A DNA stretch of 64,000 nucleotides from Novosphingobium sp. GTDB taxonomy: Bacteria; Pseudomonadota; Alphaproteobacteria; Sphingomonadales; Sphingomonadaceae. Below are positions 46,050 to 55,518 of this stretch, piece after piece. A model generated the notes under the pieces. The model saw nothing but the letters and a program-made list of their open reading frames with translations. It ran no database searches and was not told the origin of the DNA. Made by a program: the position numbers and the translations under genes. How positions within the stretch are numbered: position 1 is the first letter of the stretch; each line of letters opens with the position of its first letter. Location of the stretch: the NCBI GenBank assembly GCA_017745295.1, contig JAGHZR010000019.1:20464-84463 (forward strand), in the 5' to 3' direction.

Positions 46050-47363
46050 TTAGTTCCCGAAAACGCGCGCGAAGATCGTGTCGACCTGCTTGAAGTGGTA
46101 ATCGAGGTTGAACTTCTCCTCGATCACTTCGACCGGCAGCGCGGCGGTGACTTCCTCGTCCGCCTTGAGCAGTTCGAGCAGCGAGAGCTGGCCGTCCGAT
46201 TCCCAGACCTTCATCGCATTGCGCTGGACCAGACGGTACGACTGGTCGCGCGTCAGGCCAGCCTGCGTCAGCGCCAGCAGCACGCGCTGCGAGTGGACGA
46301 GGCCGCCCATGCGGTCGAGGTTCTTCTGCATGCGCTCGGGATAGACGAGCAGCTTGTCGACCACGCCGGTCAGACGGGACAGCGCGAAGTCGAGGGTGAT
46401 CGTCGCGTCGGGGCCGATGAAGCGTTCTACCGAGGAGTGCGAGATATCGCGCTCATGCCACAGCGCCACGTTCTCCATCGCCGGGGTGACGGACGAGCGG
46501 ACGACGCGGGCCAGGCCGGTCAGGTTCTCGGTCAGCACCGGGTTGCGCTTGTGCGGCATGGCCGACGAGCCCTTCTGGCCGGGCGAGAAGTATTCTTCGG
46601 CCTCAAGCACTTCGGTGCGCTGCAGGTGGCGCACTTCGATGGCGAGGCGTTCGATCGAGCTGGCGATCACGCCCAGCACCGCGAAGAACATGGCGTGACG
46701 GTCGCGCGGGATCACCTGGGTGGAGACCGGCTCGACTTCGAGGCCCATCTTGTCGGCGACGTACTGTTCCACCGCCGGATCGACGTTGGCGAAAGTGCCG
46801 ACGGCGCCGGAGATCGCGCAAGTGGCGACTTCTTCACGGGCGGCGATCAGGCGCTTTTTGCAGCGCGCGAATTCGGCATAGGCTTCGGCCATCTTCAGGC
46901 CGAAAGTCACCGGCTCGGCATGGATGCCGTGGCTGCGGCCGATGGTCGGGGTATACTTGTGCTCTTCGGCGCGGCGCTTGATCGCGGCGAGCAGGGCATC
47001 GAGGTCTTCCAGCAGGATGTCGGCAGCCTTCACCAGCTGGACGTTCAGCGTGGTGTCGAGCACGTCGGAGCTGGTCATGCCCTGATGCATGAAGCGGGCT
47101 TCGGGGCCGACCTGCTGGGCCACCCAGTCGAGGAAGGCGATCACGTCATGCTTGGTGACGGCTTCGATCGCGTCGATCGCGGCAACGTCGATCTTCGGGC
47201 TGGTGCCCCACCAGTCCCACAGAGCCTGTCCGGCGCTGGCGGGCACGGTGCCCATCTCGCCCATCTTCACGGCGGCGTGGGCCTCGATCTCGAACCAGAT
47301 GCGGTAGCGGGCTTCGGGCTCCCAGATCGCGGTCATTGCGGGGCGGGCGTAACGGGGGACCAT
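46050..47363 (-). CDS. purB: Adenylosuccinate lyase
   Basis: This 437-residue enzyme of the fumarase/aspartase superfamily catalyses two purine steps: SAICAR to AICAR, and adenylosuccinate to AMP. The signature GSSAMPHKRNP is intact, with GRSHGIHAEP and TSSDVLDT supplying catalytic residues. It matches the Bacillus/alpha type in length. It is monocistronic. The 388-base upstream region should contain its promoter. Confidence 0.95.
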   Translation of the reverse strand: MVPRYARPAMTAIWEPEARYRIWFEIEAHAAVKMGEMGTVPASAGQALWDWWGTSPKIDVAAIDAIEAVTKHDVIAFLDWVAQQVGPEARFMHQGMTSSDVLDTTLNVQLVKAADILLEDLDALLAAIKRRAEEHKYTPTIGRSHGIHAEPVTFGLKMAEAYAEFARCKKRLIAAREEVATCAISGAVGTFANVDPAVEQYVADKMGLEVEPVSTQVIPRDRHAMFFAVLGVIASSIERLAIEVRHLQRTEVLEAEEYFSPGQKGSSAMPHKRNPVLTENLTGLARVVRSSVTPAMENVALWHERDISHSSVERFIGPDATITLDFALSRLTGVVDKLLVYPERMQKNLDRMGGLVHSQRVLLALTQAGLTRDQSYRLVQRNAMKVWESDGQLSLLELLKADEEVTAALPVEVIEEKFNLDYHFKQVDTIFARVFGN

Positions 47364-47751
47364 GTTCGACTCCTTGAGTGACCTTGAGGGGGCCGGCTAC
47401 CGCCTTGGCCTCTTGCCCGGAGCCGCTAGGGCGGGCTTGCGATAAAGGCAAGGGCGGGCAGGCCCGACCGGGCGGGAATCATCGTGCCGCGACGCCTCGG
47501 TTCCCGCACAGGTTGACACGGTTTACACGGTCCAGGGGACAAAAAAGTCCGACCCTCTCATCATCCTCGATGCTTGCGGAAACCGGAAGGGAAGGACGAT
47601 AGGATCTGCGCATGGATGGCAGATTGTCAGCCCTAACGGTTGTAGGAAAACGATTTTCCGGGTCTAAGCAGCCATTCGAAGCTTCACGCGCTTATCCGTG
47701 AAGGGCTGAAGAGAGGCCGCAGCGGCGCTCTTCGCAACAGAAAGGACCGCG
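47364..47751. other. Intergenic region between purB and the hydrolase gene
   Basis: This 388-base spacer divides divergent genes. It holds a TTGACA (47513-47518) without a matching -10, and a small GGAC-AAAAAA-GTCC hairpin (47537-47550). The CACGGTTTACACGGTCC context looks like a dispersed repeat but that cannot be shown here. No RNA gene was recognised. Confidence 0.4.
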
Positions 47752-48765
47752 ATGCGACGCGCGCTTCTGACGATTCTCGCCATGACCCTGCCTCTGGGCT
47801 GCGCTGATGCGCAGGACATCAAGCTGGAGGAATTCGGCACCGACCTCGAACGTTTCCCCTATCCCTGGCCGGTCGCGCGCATGGAAGTGAAGCTGGGGGC
47901 CGAGGAAGCCTCGATGGCCTATATGGACGTCCAGCCGGAGCAGCCGAACGGCCATGCGGTGGTCCTGCTCCACGGCAAGAACTTCTGCGGCGCCACCTGG
48001 GAGGATACTGCGAAGACCCTGCTAAGCGCGGGCTACCGGGTGCTGATCCCGGACCAGCTCGGCTTCTGCAAGTCCTCCAAACCCGTCTCCGCGCAGTACA
48101 GCTTCGCGATGATGGCGGAGACGACGCATCGGCTGATGGAGAAAGTCGGGCTGGAGAAGGCGATCGTGCTTGGTCATTCGACCGGCGGCATGCTCGGCCT
48201 GCGTTTCGCGCTGATGTATCCGCAGGCAGTCGAGCGGCTGGCGCTGGTCAATCCGCTGGGACTGGTCGATTCGATGGCCGAGGGCGTGCCCTATGCTCCG
48301 CTCGACAAGCTGCTCGCCGCCGAGCGGGCCAAGGACTATGCCGCCATGCGGCAGTATCAGCTCGACACCTATTATCATGGCGACTGGAACCCGCGCTACG
48401 ACCGCTGGGTGAAGATGCTGGCCGGGCAATATGCCACGCCGGATCAGGACGCGGCGGAACTGGCGCAGGCGAAGACCTCCGAAATGATCCTGACCCAGCC
48501 GGTCAGCCACGAGTTCGGCAGGCTGGCGGTGCCGGTCACCCTGATGATCGGGATGAAGGACACGACAGTCTTCGGCAAAGGCCAGGCACCCGCCGAGATC
48601 CGCGGCAAGCTGACCTCGGTTCCGCAAGCCGCCCCGCAGGCGGCCGCCGCGATGCCCTCGGCGCGGATCGTCGAATTTCCCGATTACGGCCATTCGCCGC
48701 AAGTCGAGGCGCCGGAAGTCTTCGGGGCGAAGCTGCTGGAGATCCTGACCGCGCCTGCGCCTTAA
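47752..48765 (+). CDS. Exported alpha/beta-hydrolase
   Basis: This 337-residue hydrolase has a signal peptide (MRRALLTILAMTLPLGCADA). The oxyanion-region HGKNFCGATWED, nucleophile elbow GHSTGGM and a C-terminal His in FPDYGHSPQ make a plausible triad with an Asp before it (MIGMKDTTVFG). It is in the haloalkane-dehalogenase/epoxide-hydrolase-like superfamily; the substrate is unknown. A GAAAGGACCGCG ribosome site lies before the ATG. Confidence 0.83.
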   Translation: MRRALLTILAMTLPLGCADAQDIKLEEFGTDLERFPYPWPVARMEVKLGAEEASMAYMDVQPEQPNGHAVVLLHGKNFCGATWEDTAKTLLSAGYRVLIPDQLGFCKSSKPVSAQYSFAMMAETTHRLMEKVGLEKAIVLGHSTGGMLGLRFALMYPQAVERLALVNPLGLVDSMAEGVPYAPLDKLLAAERAKDYAAMRQYQLDTYYHGDWNPRYDRWVKMLAGQYATPDQDAAELAQAKTSEMILTQPVSHEFGRLAVPVTLMIGMKDTTVFGKGQAPAEIRGKLTSVPQAAPQAAAAMPSARIVEFPDYGHSPQVEAPEVFGAKLLEILTAPAP

Positions 48766-48872
48766 TACTCCACGTTCGTCATTATACTCCACATTCGTCA
48801 TTGCGAGCGTAGCGAAGCAATCCAGAGCGGCTCTGCGCGACTCTGGATTGCTTCGCTACGCTCGCAATGACG
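48765..48872. repeat. CGTCATTGCGAG palindromic repeat with tandem 19-bp flank
   Basis: The palindrome 48796-48872 has arms CGTCATTGCGAGCGTAGC and its complement, about 33 bp each, with a 10-base centre. It is preceded by two tandem 19-base copies (48765-48783 and 48784-48802, one mismatch: ATACTCCACGTTCGTCATT and ATACTCCACATTCGTCATT). A second palindrome of the same family stands at 60183-60267. It fills the convergent gap between the hydrolase and the EEP gene. Confidence 0.85.
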
Positions 48873-48930
48873 AGGGAGGTGGGCGACGGTCTTTTGGTGA
48901 GACGGTTCTGGGCGAGCCGCCAGACGAGGC

Positions 48931-50064
48931 TCAGCGGCCCGCGACAAGTGCCCCCGGTATCGGGCTGCAGCCGGGGCGGCGGGTGTCGGAGGCTTTCCAG
49001 CTGAGTTCGTAGGTCACGAGAAAGCCGTCATGGTCGGAAAGCCGCGGGCTGCCCGGCCTGCCGTCGAACAGCGCCTCGACGCGGATCGGGCGAATCTGCA
49101 CGCGGTCACCGCTCCACAGGAACTGAAGGTCCTGGGTATCCATCCACGGTTCGTCGCCGTCCCACGACGTGCGCACGTCGCAGCCCGAGGCGGGGTCCTT
49201 GCAGATGCGGTGGACCAGTGCGAGCGACTGGTAGCGCGAGAAATTCTCCCACCGCGGCTCGGAGTGGCGCATGTTGAAATCGCCGCCGAAGATCACCGGA
49301 GTCGAATCGTCATGGGTGCGGTCGATGAATTCCGAGGCTTCCAGCGCCTGCCGGTCGTGGGCGGCGAGGTTGCGCGGGGCAGGGGCCTTGGAGGCGCCGC
49401 GCGAATTCATGTGGGTGTCGTAGACGTCGATCAGCGTGGGCACGCCGGGAATGTCGATGCGGGCGAGCGCGATGCCCTTGTTGGCAAGGCAGTCGAATCC
49501 GGCGCAGGACTTGCGCCCATAGGCGCGCCGGTCGCTATCGACGATGGCGTAGCGCGAGGCGATGGCAAGGCCGCTGCCGTAGACGTGGAGGCCGAGTTCG
49601 CCGCGCTTCCACCGGGAAACGCCGGGCAGTTTCTGCTTGGTCGAGCCGCGCGCGCGGGTGGTGCGGTGTGGGCCGGATTCGATGGCGGGATAGCCGGAGG
49701 AACGCACTGCCTTCTTGGCCGGGTCTCCGAACATCTCCTGGAACAGCACGACATCGGGCGCGGTGCCCGCCGCGCGCATCTCGGAGAGGTGGCGGCCGAT
49801 GGCCATGAGCGAAGGCTTGCGGCCGCTGCGCGCGGGCCAGCCGAGGCCCTCGATGTTGTAGCTCAGCACCGACAGCGTGGTCGTGGCGTTCTGGCCGTCG
49901 GCGGATAGCGTGACCTTAGGGGGCAGCGCCGCGTCGCAGGCAATATCGCGCGAGGGAGGGGAGACCGTGCTGCATCCCGCGGTCAAGAGCAGGAGACAGC
50001 CGCTGAGCAGCTTTATGGAAGTGGGGAAGCCCCATTTTACTCGATCGGCCGGTCGTAGTCGCAT
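48931..50064 (-). CDS. Lipoprotein of the endonuclease/exonuclease/phosphatase family
   Basis: This 377-residue protein has a membrane-type N-terminus ending in a lipobox (LLTAGC, Cys 31), then an EEP domain: SVLSYNIEGL, FQEMFGD, YDTHMN, GGDFNMRHSE and SDHDGFLV (metal and catalytic residues). The family covers nucleases, sphingomyelinases and phosphatases, and the substrate is not evident. The start at 50064 is preferred; the frame is open to 50220. It follows the NRDE gene by 8 bases, so it is probably co-transcribed with radC and NRDE. Confidence 0.82.
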   Translation of the reverse strand: MRLRPADRVKWGFPTSIKLLSGCLLLLTAGCSTVSPPSRDIACDAALPPKVTLSADGQNATTTLSVLSYNIEGLGWPARSGRKPSLMAIGRHLSEMRAAGTAPDVVLFQEMFGDPAKKAVRSSGYPAIESGPHRTTRARGSTKQKLPGVSRWKRGELGLHVYGSGLAIASRYAIVDSDRRAYGRKSCAGFDCLANKGIALARIDIPGVPTLIDVYDTHMNSRGASKAPAPRNLAAHDRQALEASEFIDRTHDDSTPVIFGGDFNMRHSEPRWENFSRYQSLALVHRICKDPASGCDVRTSWDGDEPWMDTQDLQFLWSGDRVQIRPIRVEALFDGRPGSPRLSDHDGFLVTYELSWKASDTRRPGCSPIPGALVAGR

Positions 50065-50072
50065 CGGGCCGC

Positions 50073-50834
50073 TTATACAGCGGTTTGCGCGGAAAGGGAC
50101 GGGGGAATGGGCCAGGCGAAATCGATGCGGACTTCGCCTGTTACTTTTCCGTCCGGCGCGAAGCTGCGCTCGGCGATCAGGCCTCTGCCGCTGCGATGGA
50201 CGGCGATGACCGTGCTGCACCGGGTGCCATAGACCGGATCGCGGATGAAGACCGGGGCGAATCGCGGCTCCGGGCCGTCTTCTCGGCGGGCCAGGCGAGG
50301 ATCGGGCGTTTCCGCGCGCAAGCTAGCCAGCAGTGGAACCGGATCACCCGACCCGGACGAGAGCCAATCGGCGAGGGCCTGCTCGACTTGCACGGTCTTG
50401 GGCCAGGGCAGGTCGAAGCCGCCGTTGGACAGGCCGTGGATGCCGGGCGTGAGGGGGCGCGATTCGATTTGCGGATAGTTGGTCAGGAACCGCGCATGGT
50501 CTCCCGCCACCTCGACGAGGTTGAACGGATTCATCGCTGTGAGCGCTTCGGGGGGGCGGCCTTGCAGCAGGTCGGTGACGAGCTTGCCGCGCGAGGGTCT
50601 GCCCGGAACCGAGCCTTCCGGCACGCGGTAATTGGTGACGAGCACCATGCGCCCTTCCGTCGAGACCCCCAGCCATGTCCCGCCGCCGAGGAGGTCGCGT
50701 CCGGCGACGATCGCGCTGCCGTCCTGCCACTGCGCCAATGGTGCGGCGGGCCGGGCGTGGAACTCGTCGCGGTTTCCGGCAACGACGAGCGGCCAGTCCG
50801 GATGGGCCTGCCAGGCGACGGCGGCCACGCACAT
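50073..50834 (-). CDS. NRDE-family (TANGO2-like) protein
   Basis: This 253-residue protein has the N-terminal MCVAAVAW and the GNRDEFHARP motif that names the family (NRDE, including eukaryotic TANGO2). It has no known catalytic role; suggestions include haem handling. It begins 1 base after radC ends and ends 8 bases before the EEP lipoprotein gene. Cys2 could be an exposed nucleophile if processed like Ntn hydrolases; that is inference. Confidence 0.85.
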   Translation of the reverse strand: MCVAAVAWQAHPDWPLVVAGNRDEFHARPAAPLAQWQDGSAIVAGRDLLGGGTWLGVSTEGRMVLVTNYRVPEGSVPGRPSRGKLVTDLLQGRPPEALTAMNPFNLVEVAGDHARFLTNYPQIESRPLTPGIHGLSNGGFDLPWPKTVQVEQALADWLSSGSGDPVPLLASLRAETPDPRLARREDGPEPRFAPVFIRDPVYGTRCSTVIAVHRSGRGLIAERSFAPDGKVTGEVRIDFAWPIPPSLSAQTAV

Positions 50835-50835
50835 G

Positions 50836-51564
50836 TCAGATCAGGCCCTTGGCGCGCAGACTGATATGGCCCTCGCGGCCGATGATGACGTGGTCGTGCA
50901 CCGAGACGCCGAGCAGGCGCCCGGCTTCGGCGATGCGGTTGGTCACGTCGATATCGGCGCGGCTGGGTTCGGGCGAGCCGGAGGGGTGGTTGTGCACGAG
51001 AATCAGCGCGGTGGCGCCGATGTCGAGCGCGCGGCGAATCACTTCGCGCGGATGGATCGCGGCTTCGTCGATCGAGCCGTCGCCGACGAGTTCGTCGAGG
51101 ATCAGCATGTTCTTGGCATTGAGATAGAGCACCCGCACCCGCTCGCGGGTCAGATGGGCCATGTCGATCGTCAGGTAGTCGATCAGTGCTTGCCACGAGC
51201 CGATCACCGGCGCCTCGCGCACTTTCTGGCGGGCAAGGCGGGTGGCGGCAACGGTCACCACTTTCAGCGCGGCCACGGTGGCCTCACCCATGCCGGGGTG
51301 GCCCTCCAGGGTGCGCGGATCGACCTGGAACACGCCTGCCAGCGAGCCGAAGCGCTGAATCAGGCTGCGGGCCAGCGGCTTCATGTCACGGCGGGGAACC
51401 GCCTGCATCAGCAGGAGTTCGATGACCTCGTGATCTCCCAGCGCTTCCGCCCCGCCATCCAGCAGACGCTTGCGCAGCCTTGCGCGGTGCCCGCTGGCGT
51501 CCTTGCCTGCGTCGGACTCCGCATTGCGGGCAGGTTCATCGAAGAGACTGTTGCGGTCGGGCAT
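50836..51564 (-). CDS. radC: RadC family JAB-domain protein
   Basis: This 242-residue RadC protein has an N-terminal helix-hairpin-helix region (GDHEVIELLL, FGSLAGVFQV) and a C-terminal JAB/MPN metal site (HNHPSGSPEPSRADID). The role in DNA repair is doubtful in E. coli; in other contexts RadC proteins act on DNA. The start ATG at 51564 is uncertain; a TTG at 51579 is closer to a GGGAAAGG. It heads the radC-NRDE-EEP run and is divergent from ydbH. Confidence 0.88.
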   Translation of the reverse strand: MPDRNSLFDEPARNAESDAGKDASGHRARLRKRLLDGGAEALGDHEVIELLLMQAVPRRDMKPLARSLIQRFGSLAGVFQVDPRTLEGHPGMGEATVAALKVVTVAATRLARQKVREAPVIGSWQALIDYLTIDMAHLTRERVRVLYLNAKNMLILDELVGDGSIDEAAIHPREVIRRALDIGATALILVHNHPSGSPEPSRADIDVTNRIAEAGRLLGVSVHDHVIIGREGHISLRAKGLI

Positions 51565-51617
51565 AACGTGCGCAGACAATTGCCTTTCCCGAGCGGCGAG
51601 CGCAAGTGAAGGACCGA

Positions 51618-54600
51618 ATGCCGCAGGAGCATGACGAACCTACCGCATCGGCGGATCTATCGCTGCCGCGCCGCAAGCGCAGGCGGGCGATCGCGCTCGC
51701 CCTGCTCACGAGCGCGGCTCTCGGACTGGGCGCCGTGTGGTTCCTGCGCGAGGACATCGCCGAGAACCTGATCTCGGGCGAACTGGCGAAGCTGGGCCTT
51801 CCGGCCACTTACGAGATCGAGGAAGTGGGGCCGACCGAGCAGGTGGTCCGCAACCTCGTGATCGGCGATCCGAAGCATCCGGACCTCACGATTGCCGAAC
51901 TGCGCGTCGCCACGCGCCTCAACTGGGGCTGGCCGGGAATTGGGCGCATCACGGTGATTCGCCCGCGCCTGTTCGGCTCGCTCCATGGCGGGAAGTTCAG
52001 CCTCGGCTCGCTCGACAAGCTGATGGAGCCGAGCGGCGAGACCAGGGATTACGGGCTGCCTGATTACGACGTCGCGGTGGTCGACGGGCGGGCGCTGATC
52101 GAGAGCGACTATGGCCGGATCGCCGCAAAACTGGCGGGCGAGGGCGGCCTGCGCGGAGGCTTCAAGGGCGAACTCGCTGCGTTGTCGCCGCGTCTGGCGG
52201 CCGGGGGCTGCGAGGCGGGACGGACGACGCTCTACGGCAAGTTGTGCGTGTCCGATGGCAGGCCGCGCTTCACCGGGCCGCTACGGCTGGCCGGTCTCGC
52301 CTGTCCGCAGCAATCGCTGAAACTCGCGCAGAGCGGCGCGCAGCTCGATGTCACGCTGGACCGCCTGCTCGACGGCGGTGAAGGCAAGCTCGGTCTCGAT
52401 GCCGGTGCGGGTTCGTTCGCGGCGAATCGCCTGTCCGGGCTGACCGGATCGGGACGCTTCACCTTCCGCAAGGCCGCGCTGAATGCGCAGTTCGAAGCCA
52501 AGGCGCGCGGGCTGGCGACGCCGCAGGCCCGGCTGGCCGAACTCGGCTTCGACGGGCGGATGCGGGCGAGTGCCGGTTTCGCCCATTTCGATCTCGACGG
52601 CGATGTGACGGGCCGCGATCTGGCCCTCGGCGAATCGGTGGACGCACTGCTCGCAGGTGCGGAGAAGTCCGGCGCAGGCACGCTGGCCGCGCCGATCCTG
52701 CGACAGGTCCGCACGGCGCTCGCCCGCGAGACGCGCGGCAGCAGGCTCGATGCCAGCCTCGTCCTGCGCCGGGAAGACGGGCGTATGAGCCTTGTCCTGC
52801 CGCGCGGGCACTTGCGCGGCGGTAGCGGGGCCTCGCTGCTCGACCTGTCGAAAGTCCAGGCGGTGTTCGGTGCGCGCCGTCCCGTCGTCACCGGCAACTT
52901 CGCCAGCGGCGGGCGGGACTTGCCGAACGTGACCGGTCGCATGGAGAGCGACGCGCGCGGACGGCTCGCGCTCCAGGTCGAGATGGCGGAATACCGCGCG
53001 GGCGATTCGCGCCTCGCCGTGCCTCGTTTCGCGCTGACCCAGACTCCCGACGGCGCGATGCATTTCACCGGCGAAACGCGGCTTTCCGGCGCGCTGCCGG
53101 GCGGTTCGGCGCAGAACCTGGTGCTGCCCGTCGACGGCCGCTGGGGCGCCGACGGCACGCTTTCGGTCTGGCCGAATTGCACGAAGATCGGTTTCGACCG
53201 TCTTGCTTTCGCCAATCTCACGCTCGATCGGCGGACGTTGCAGGTCTGTCCGGCACCGGGGCAGGCGATCCTGCGCAGCCGGGGGCAGGGCTTCGATATC
53301 GCGGCGGGCGTTCCCGCGCTCGACGTGTCGGGACGGCTGGGCGAGACGCCGATCCGCATCGCCAGCGGTCCGCTCGGCTATGCCCAGCTGGCGGGCAGGC
53401 CCGGCGCGCTGACCGCCAAGGCCATCGACGTCAGTCTCGGCCCGCAGGAGGCGCCGTCGCGGTTCCGGCTCGCCACGCTCGACGCCCAAGTGGGCAAGGA
53501 TATCGGCGGGACTTTCGACGAAGCCGATATCGCCTTGGCCGCGGTGCCGCTCGATCTCAGGCAGACCGCCGGAAACTGGCGCTATTCCGGCGGCGTGCTG
53601 AGCATCGACCAGGCGCGCTTCACCCTCGTCGACCGCCAGCCGGTGCCGCGTTTCCAGCCGCTGGTCGCCCATGACGGTACGCTGCGGCTCGAAAACAACG
53701 TGATTACGGCGCAGGCGGTGATGCGCGAGCCGAAGAGCGACCGCGAGGTCGTTCGCACCGATATCGTCCATGATCTCGGCAATGCGAGCGGCCATGCCGA
53801 TCTTGCGGTGTCAGGAATCACCTTTGACAAGGACCTGCAGGCCGAGGCGCTTTCGCCGCTGTTGCTGGGCATCGTCTCGAACCTCCAGGGCGAAGTGCAC
53901 GGCAGCGGGCGAATCGACTGGAACGAAAAGGGTGTGACCAGCAAGGGGCGTTTCGCCACCGATGCGCTTGATTTCGCGGCCCCATTCGGCCCGGTGAAGG
54001 GGCTGACCGGCGAAGTCGTGTTCACCGATCTGCTCGGCCTCGTGACTGCGCCCGACCAGAAGCTGAAGATCGCCTCGATCAACCCCGGTATCGAGGTGAA
54101 CGACGGCGAACTCTCGTTCCAGATGGAGCCGGGCTTCCTGCTGCGGCTCAACGGCGCAAGCTGGCCGTTCATGGCGGGCACGCTCACGCTCGATCCGGCG
54201 ACCATGCGAATCGGCGTGGCCGAGACGCGGCACTACAAGCTGAATGTGAAGGGGCTGGATGCGGCGACCTTCGTGCAGCACCTCGAACTCACCAATATCA
54301 GCGCCAGCGGCGTGTTCGACGGCGAAGTGCCGATGGTCTTCGACGAGCAGGGCGGGCGCATCGTCGACGGCTACCTTGCCTCGCGCGATCCGGGCGGCAG
54401 CGTCAGCTATCTTGGTGCGCTGACGTACAAGGATCTCTCGGCGATGGGCAATTTCGCCTTCGGCGCGCTGAAATCGCTTCAATACAAGCACATGGAGATC
54501 GGTCTCGGCGGTTCGCTGGCAGGCGACATCTTCACGCGGCTGAGCTTCGACGGGCTGAGCCAGGGCGAAACGGCGCAGCGCAACTTCCTCACCCGCCAGA

Positions 54601-54839
54601 TCGCCAAGCTACCGATCCGCTTCATCGTCAAGATCAAGGCGCCGTTCTTCAGCCTGTTCGGCTCCATGCGCTCGCTTTACGATCCCACTTACGTCACCGA
54701 CCCGCGCACCCTGGGGATCCAGAACGGCACGCCTTTCGTAGTGCCGCCCTCATCGTCGCCCCTCCCTTTGCCGGCGCCGGACTCGGTTCGTCCCGCGCCA
54801 GCCACCATTCAGCCTCCAGTCAGCGAGAATAACCCATGA
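51618..54839 (+). CDS. ydbH: YdbH-family AsmA-like envelope protein
   Basis: This 1073-residue protein has one N-terminal membrane anchor (ALALLTSAALGLGAVWFL region) and a very long, beta-strand-rich periplasmic body. It is of the YdbH/AsmA-like group, whose E. coli member shares a role with TamB and YhdP in phospholipid transport to the outer membrane. The C-terminus ends in a Pro-rich tail. The start at 51618 has AAGGA 4 bases away; a GTG at 51606 is possible. ynbE overlaps its stop as ATGA. Confidence 0.85.
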   Translation: MPQEHDEPTASADLSLPRRKRRRAIALALLTSAALGLGAVWFLREDIAENLISGELAKLGLPATYEIEEVGPTEQVVRNLVIGDPKHPDLTIAELRVATRLNWGWPGIGRITVIRPRLFGSLHGGKFSLGSLDKLMEPSGETRDYGLPDYDVAVVDGRALIESDYGRIAAKLAGEGGLRGGFKGELAALSPRLAAGGCEAGRTTLYGKLCVSDGRPRFTGPLRLAGLACPQQSLKLAQSGAQLDVTLDRLLDGGEGKLGLDAGAGSFAANRLSGLTGSGRFTFRKAALNAQFEAKARGLATPQARLAELGFDGRMRASAGFAHFDLDGDVTGRDLALGESVDALLAGAEKSGAGTLAAPILRQVRTALARETRGSRLDASLVLRREDGRMSLVLPRGHLRGGSGASLLDLSKVQAVFGARRPVVTGNFASGGRDLPNVTGRMESDARGRLALQVEMAEYRAGDSRLAVPRFALTQTPDGAMHFTGETRLSGALPGGSAQNLVLPVDGRWGADGTLSVWPNCTKIGFDRLAFANLTLDRRTLQVCPAPGQAILRSRGQGFDIAAGVPALDVSGRLGETPIRIASGPLGYAQLAGRPGALTAKAIDVSLGPQEAPSRFRLATLDAQVGKDIGGTFDEADIALAAVPLDLRQTAGNWRYSGGVLSIDQARFTLVDRQPVPRFQPLVAHDGTLRLENNVITAQAVMREPKSDREVVRTDIVHDLGNASGHADLAVSGITFDKDLQAEALSPLLLGIVSNLQGEVHGSGRIDWNEKGVTSKGRFATDALDFAAPFGPVKGLTGEVVFTDLLGLVTAPDQKLKIASINPGIEVNDGELSFQMEPGFLLRLNGASWPFMAGTLTLDPATMRIGVAETRHYKLNVKGLDAATFVQHLELTNISASGVFDGEVPMVFDEQGGRIVDGYLASRDPGGSVSYLGALTYKDLSAMGNFAFGALKSLQYKHMEIGLGGSLAGDIFTRLSFDGLSQGETAQRNFLTRQIAKLPIRFIVKIKAPFFSLFGSMRSLYDPTYVTDPRTLGIQNGTPFVVPPSSSPLPLPAPDSVRPAPATIQPPVSENNP

Positions 54840-55123
54840 AGGCCCTGGAATTGACCGGAAGCGTTCCGGCTGCGACAAGCCCGGCCATGATGAGCCAGGC
54901 ACAATACGACCCGCAGCGGAAGGGTTTACGGTTCGGTGGGCGCGCCGTTTGCGCCGCGATGCTGGTGCTGGGTTTCGGATCGGCGCTGGGGGGCTGCGTG
55001 AACGTATCCGCTCCGGACAAGCCGATCGTCATCGAACTCAACATCAACATCAGGCAGGAAGTGATCTATCGGCTCTCCCAGGACGCGGAGAACACGATCA
55101 AGGAAAACGAAGGCGTATTCTGA
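54836..55123 (+). CDS. ynbE: YnbE-family lipoprotein
   Basis: This 95-residue protein belongs to the YnbE lipoprotein family, the YdbH partner. The lipobox is ALGGC (Cys 54), followed by the conserved VSAPDKPIVIELNINIRQEV and a short tail. With the first ATG, overlapping ydbH as ATGA, the leader is unusually long; starts at 54887 or 54890 would give a normal-sized signal peptide. It interacts with YdbH to form an envelope-spanning bridge in E. coli. Confidence 0.82.
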   Translation: MKALELTGSVPAATSPAMMSQAQYDPQRKGLRFGGRAVCAAMLVLGFGSALGGCVNVSAPDKPIVIELNINIRQEVIYRLSQDAENTIKENEGVF

Positions 55124-55518
55124 TGAGCAAGATCCGTTTGAACAGCTTCGTGACCCTTTGCGGCGCACTCGCCCTGACGTTCGGTGCCGGCAGCGCCGCA
55201 CTGGCGCAGGATGGCCGCGACCCGGCCTATGCCGCCGCGCGCGCCGCGGGGCAGGTGGGCGAGCAGAAGGACGGTTATCTCGGCGTGATCGGCAATGCTT
55301 CCGCCGATGTCCGCGCCATGGTCCGCGATCTCAACAACAAGCGCCGCGCCATCTACACTGAGAAGGCCGCGGGCAAGAGCACGATCGAGGAATATGCCTT
55401 CGCCACCGCGTGCCGCCTGATCGCGCAGACCCAGCCGGGCGAGAAGTACCAGGCGACCGATGGCTCGTGGCAGGTTCGCAGTGCCGGTGCACCGGATCGC
55501 GATCCGCGCTGCCCCTGA
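55123..55518 (+). CDS. ydbL: YdbL-family (DUF1318) periplasmic protein
   Basis: This 131-residue exported protein has a signal peptide (MSKIRLNSFVTLCGALALT, cut near ALAQ). The mature part has the DUF1318 pattern AARAAGQVGEQKDGYLGV, then VRDLNNKRRAIYTEKA. Its ATG overlaps the ynbE stop by one base (TGATG), so the three genes form one operon. In E. coli YdbL seems to regulate YdbH-YnbE assembly. A terminator follows. Confidence 0.86.
   Translation: MSKIRLNSFVTLCGALALTFGAGSAALAQDGRDPAYAAARAAGQVGEQKDGYLGVIGNASADVRAMVRDLNNKRRAIYTEKAAGKSTIEEYAFATACRLIAQTQPGEKYQATDGSWQVRSAGAPDRDPRCP

Noticed and set aside
47513..47541. TTGACA as a strong promoter for the hydrolase gene
   Set aside because: No -10-like hexamer at a suitable distance (the 17-base position reads GGGACA).
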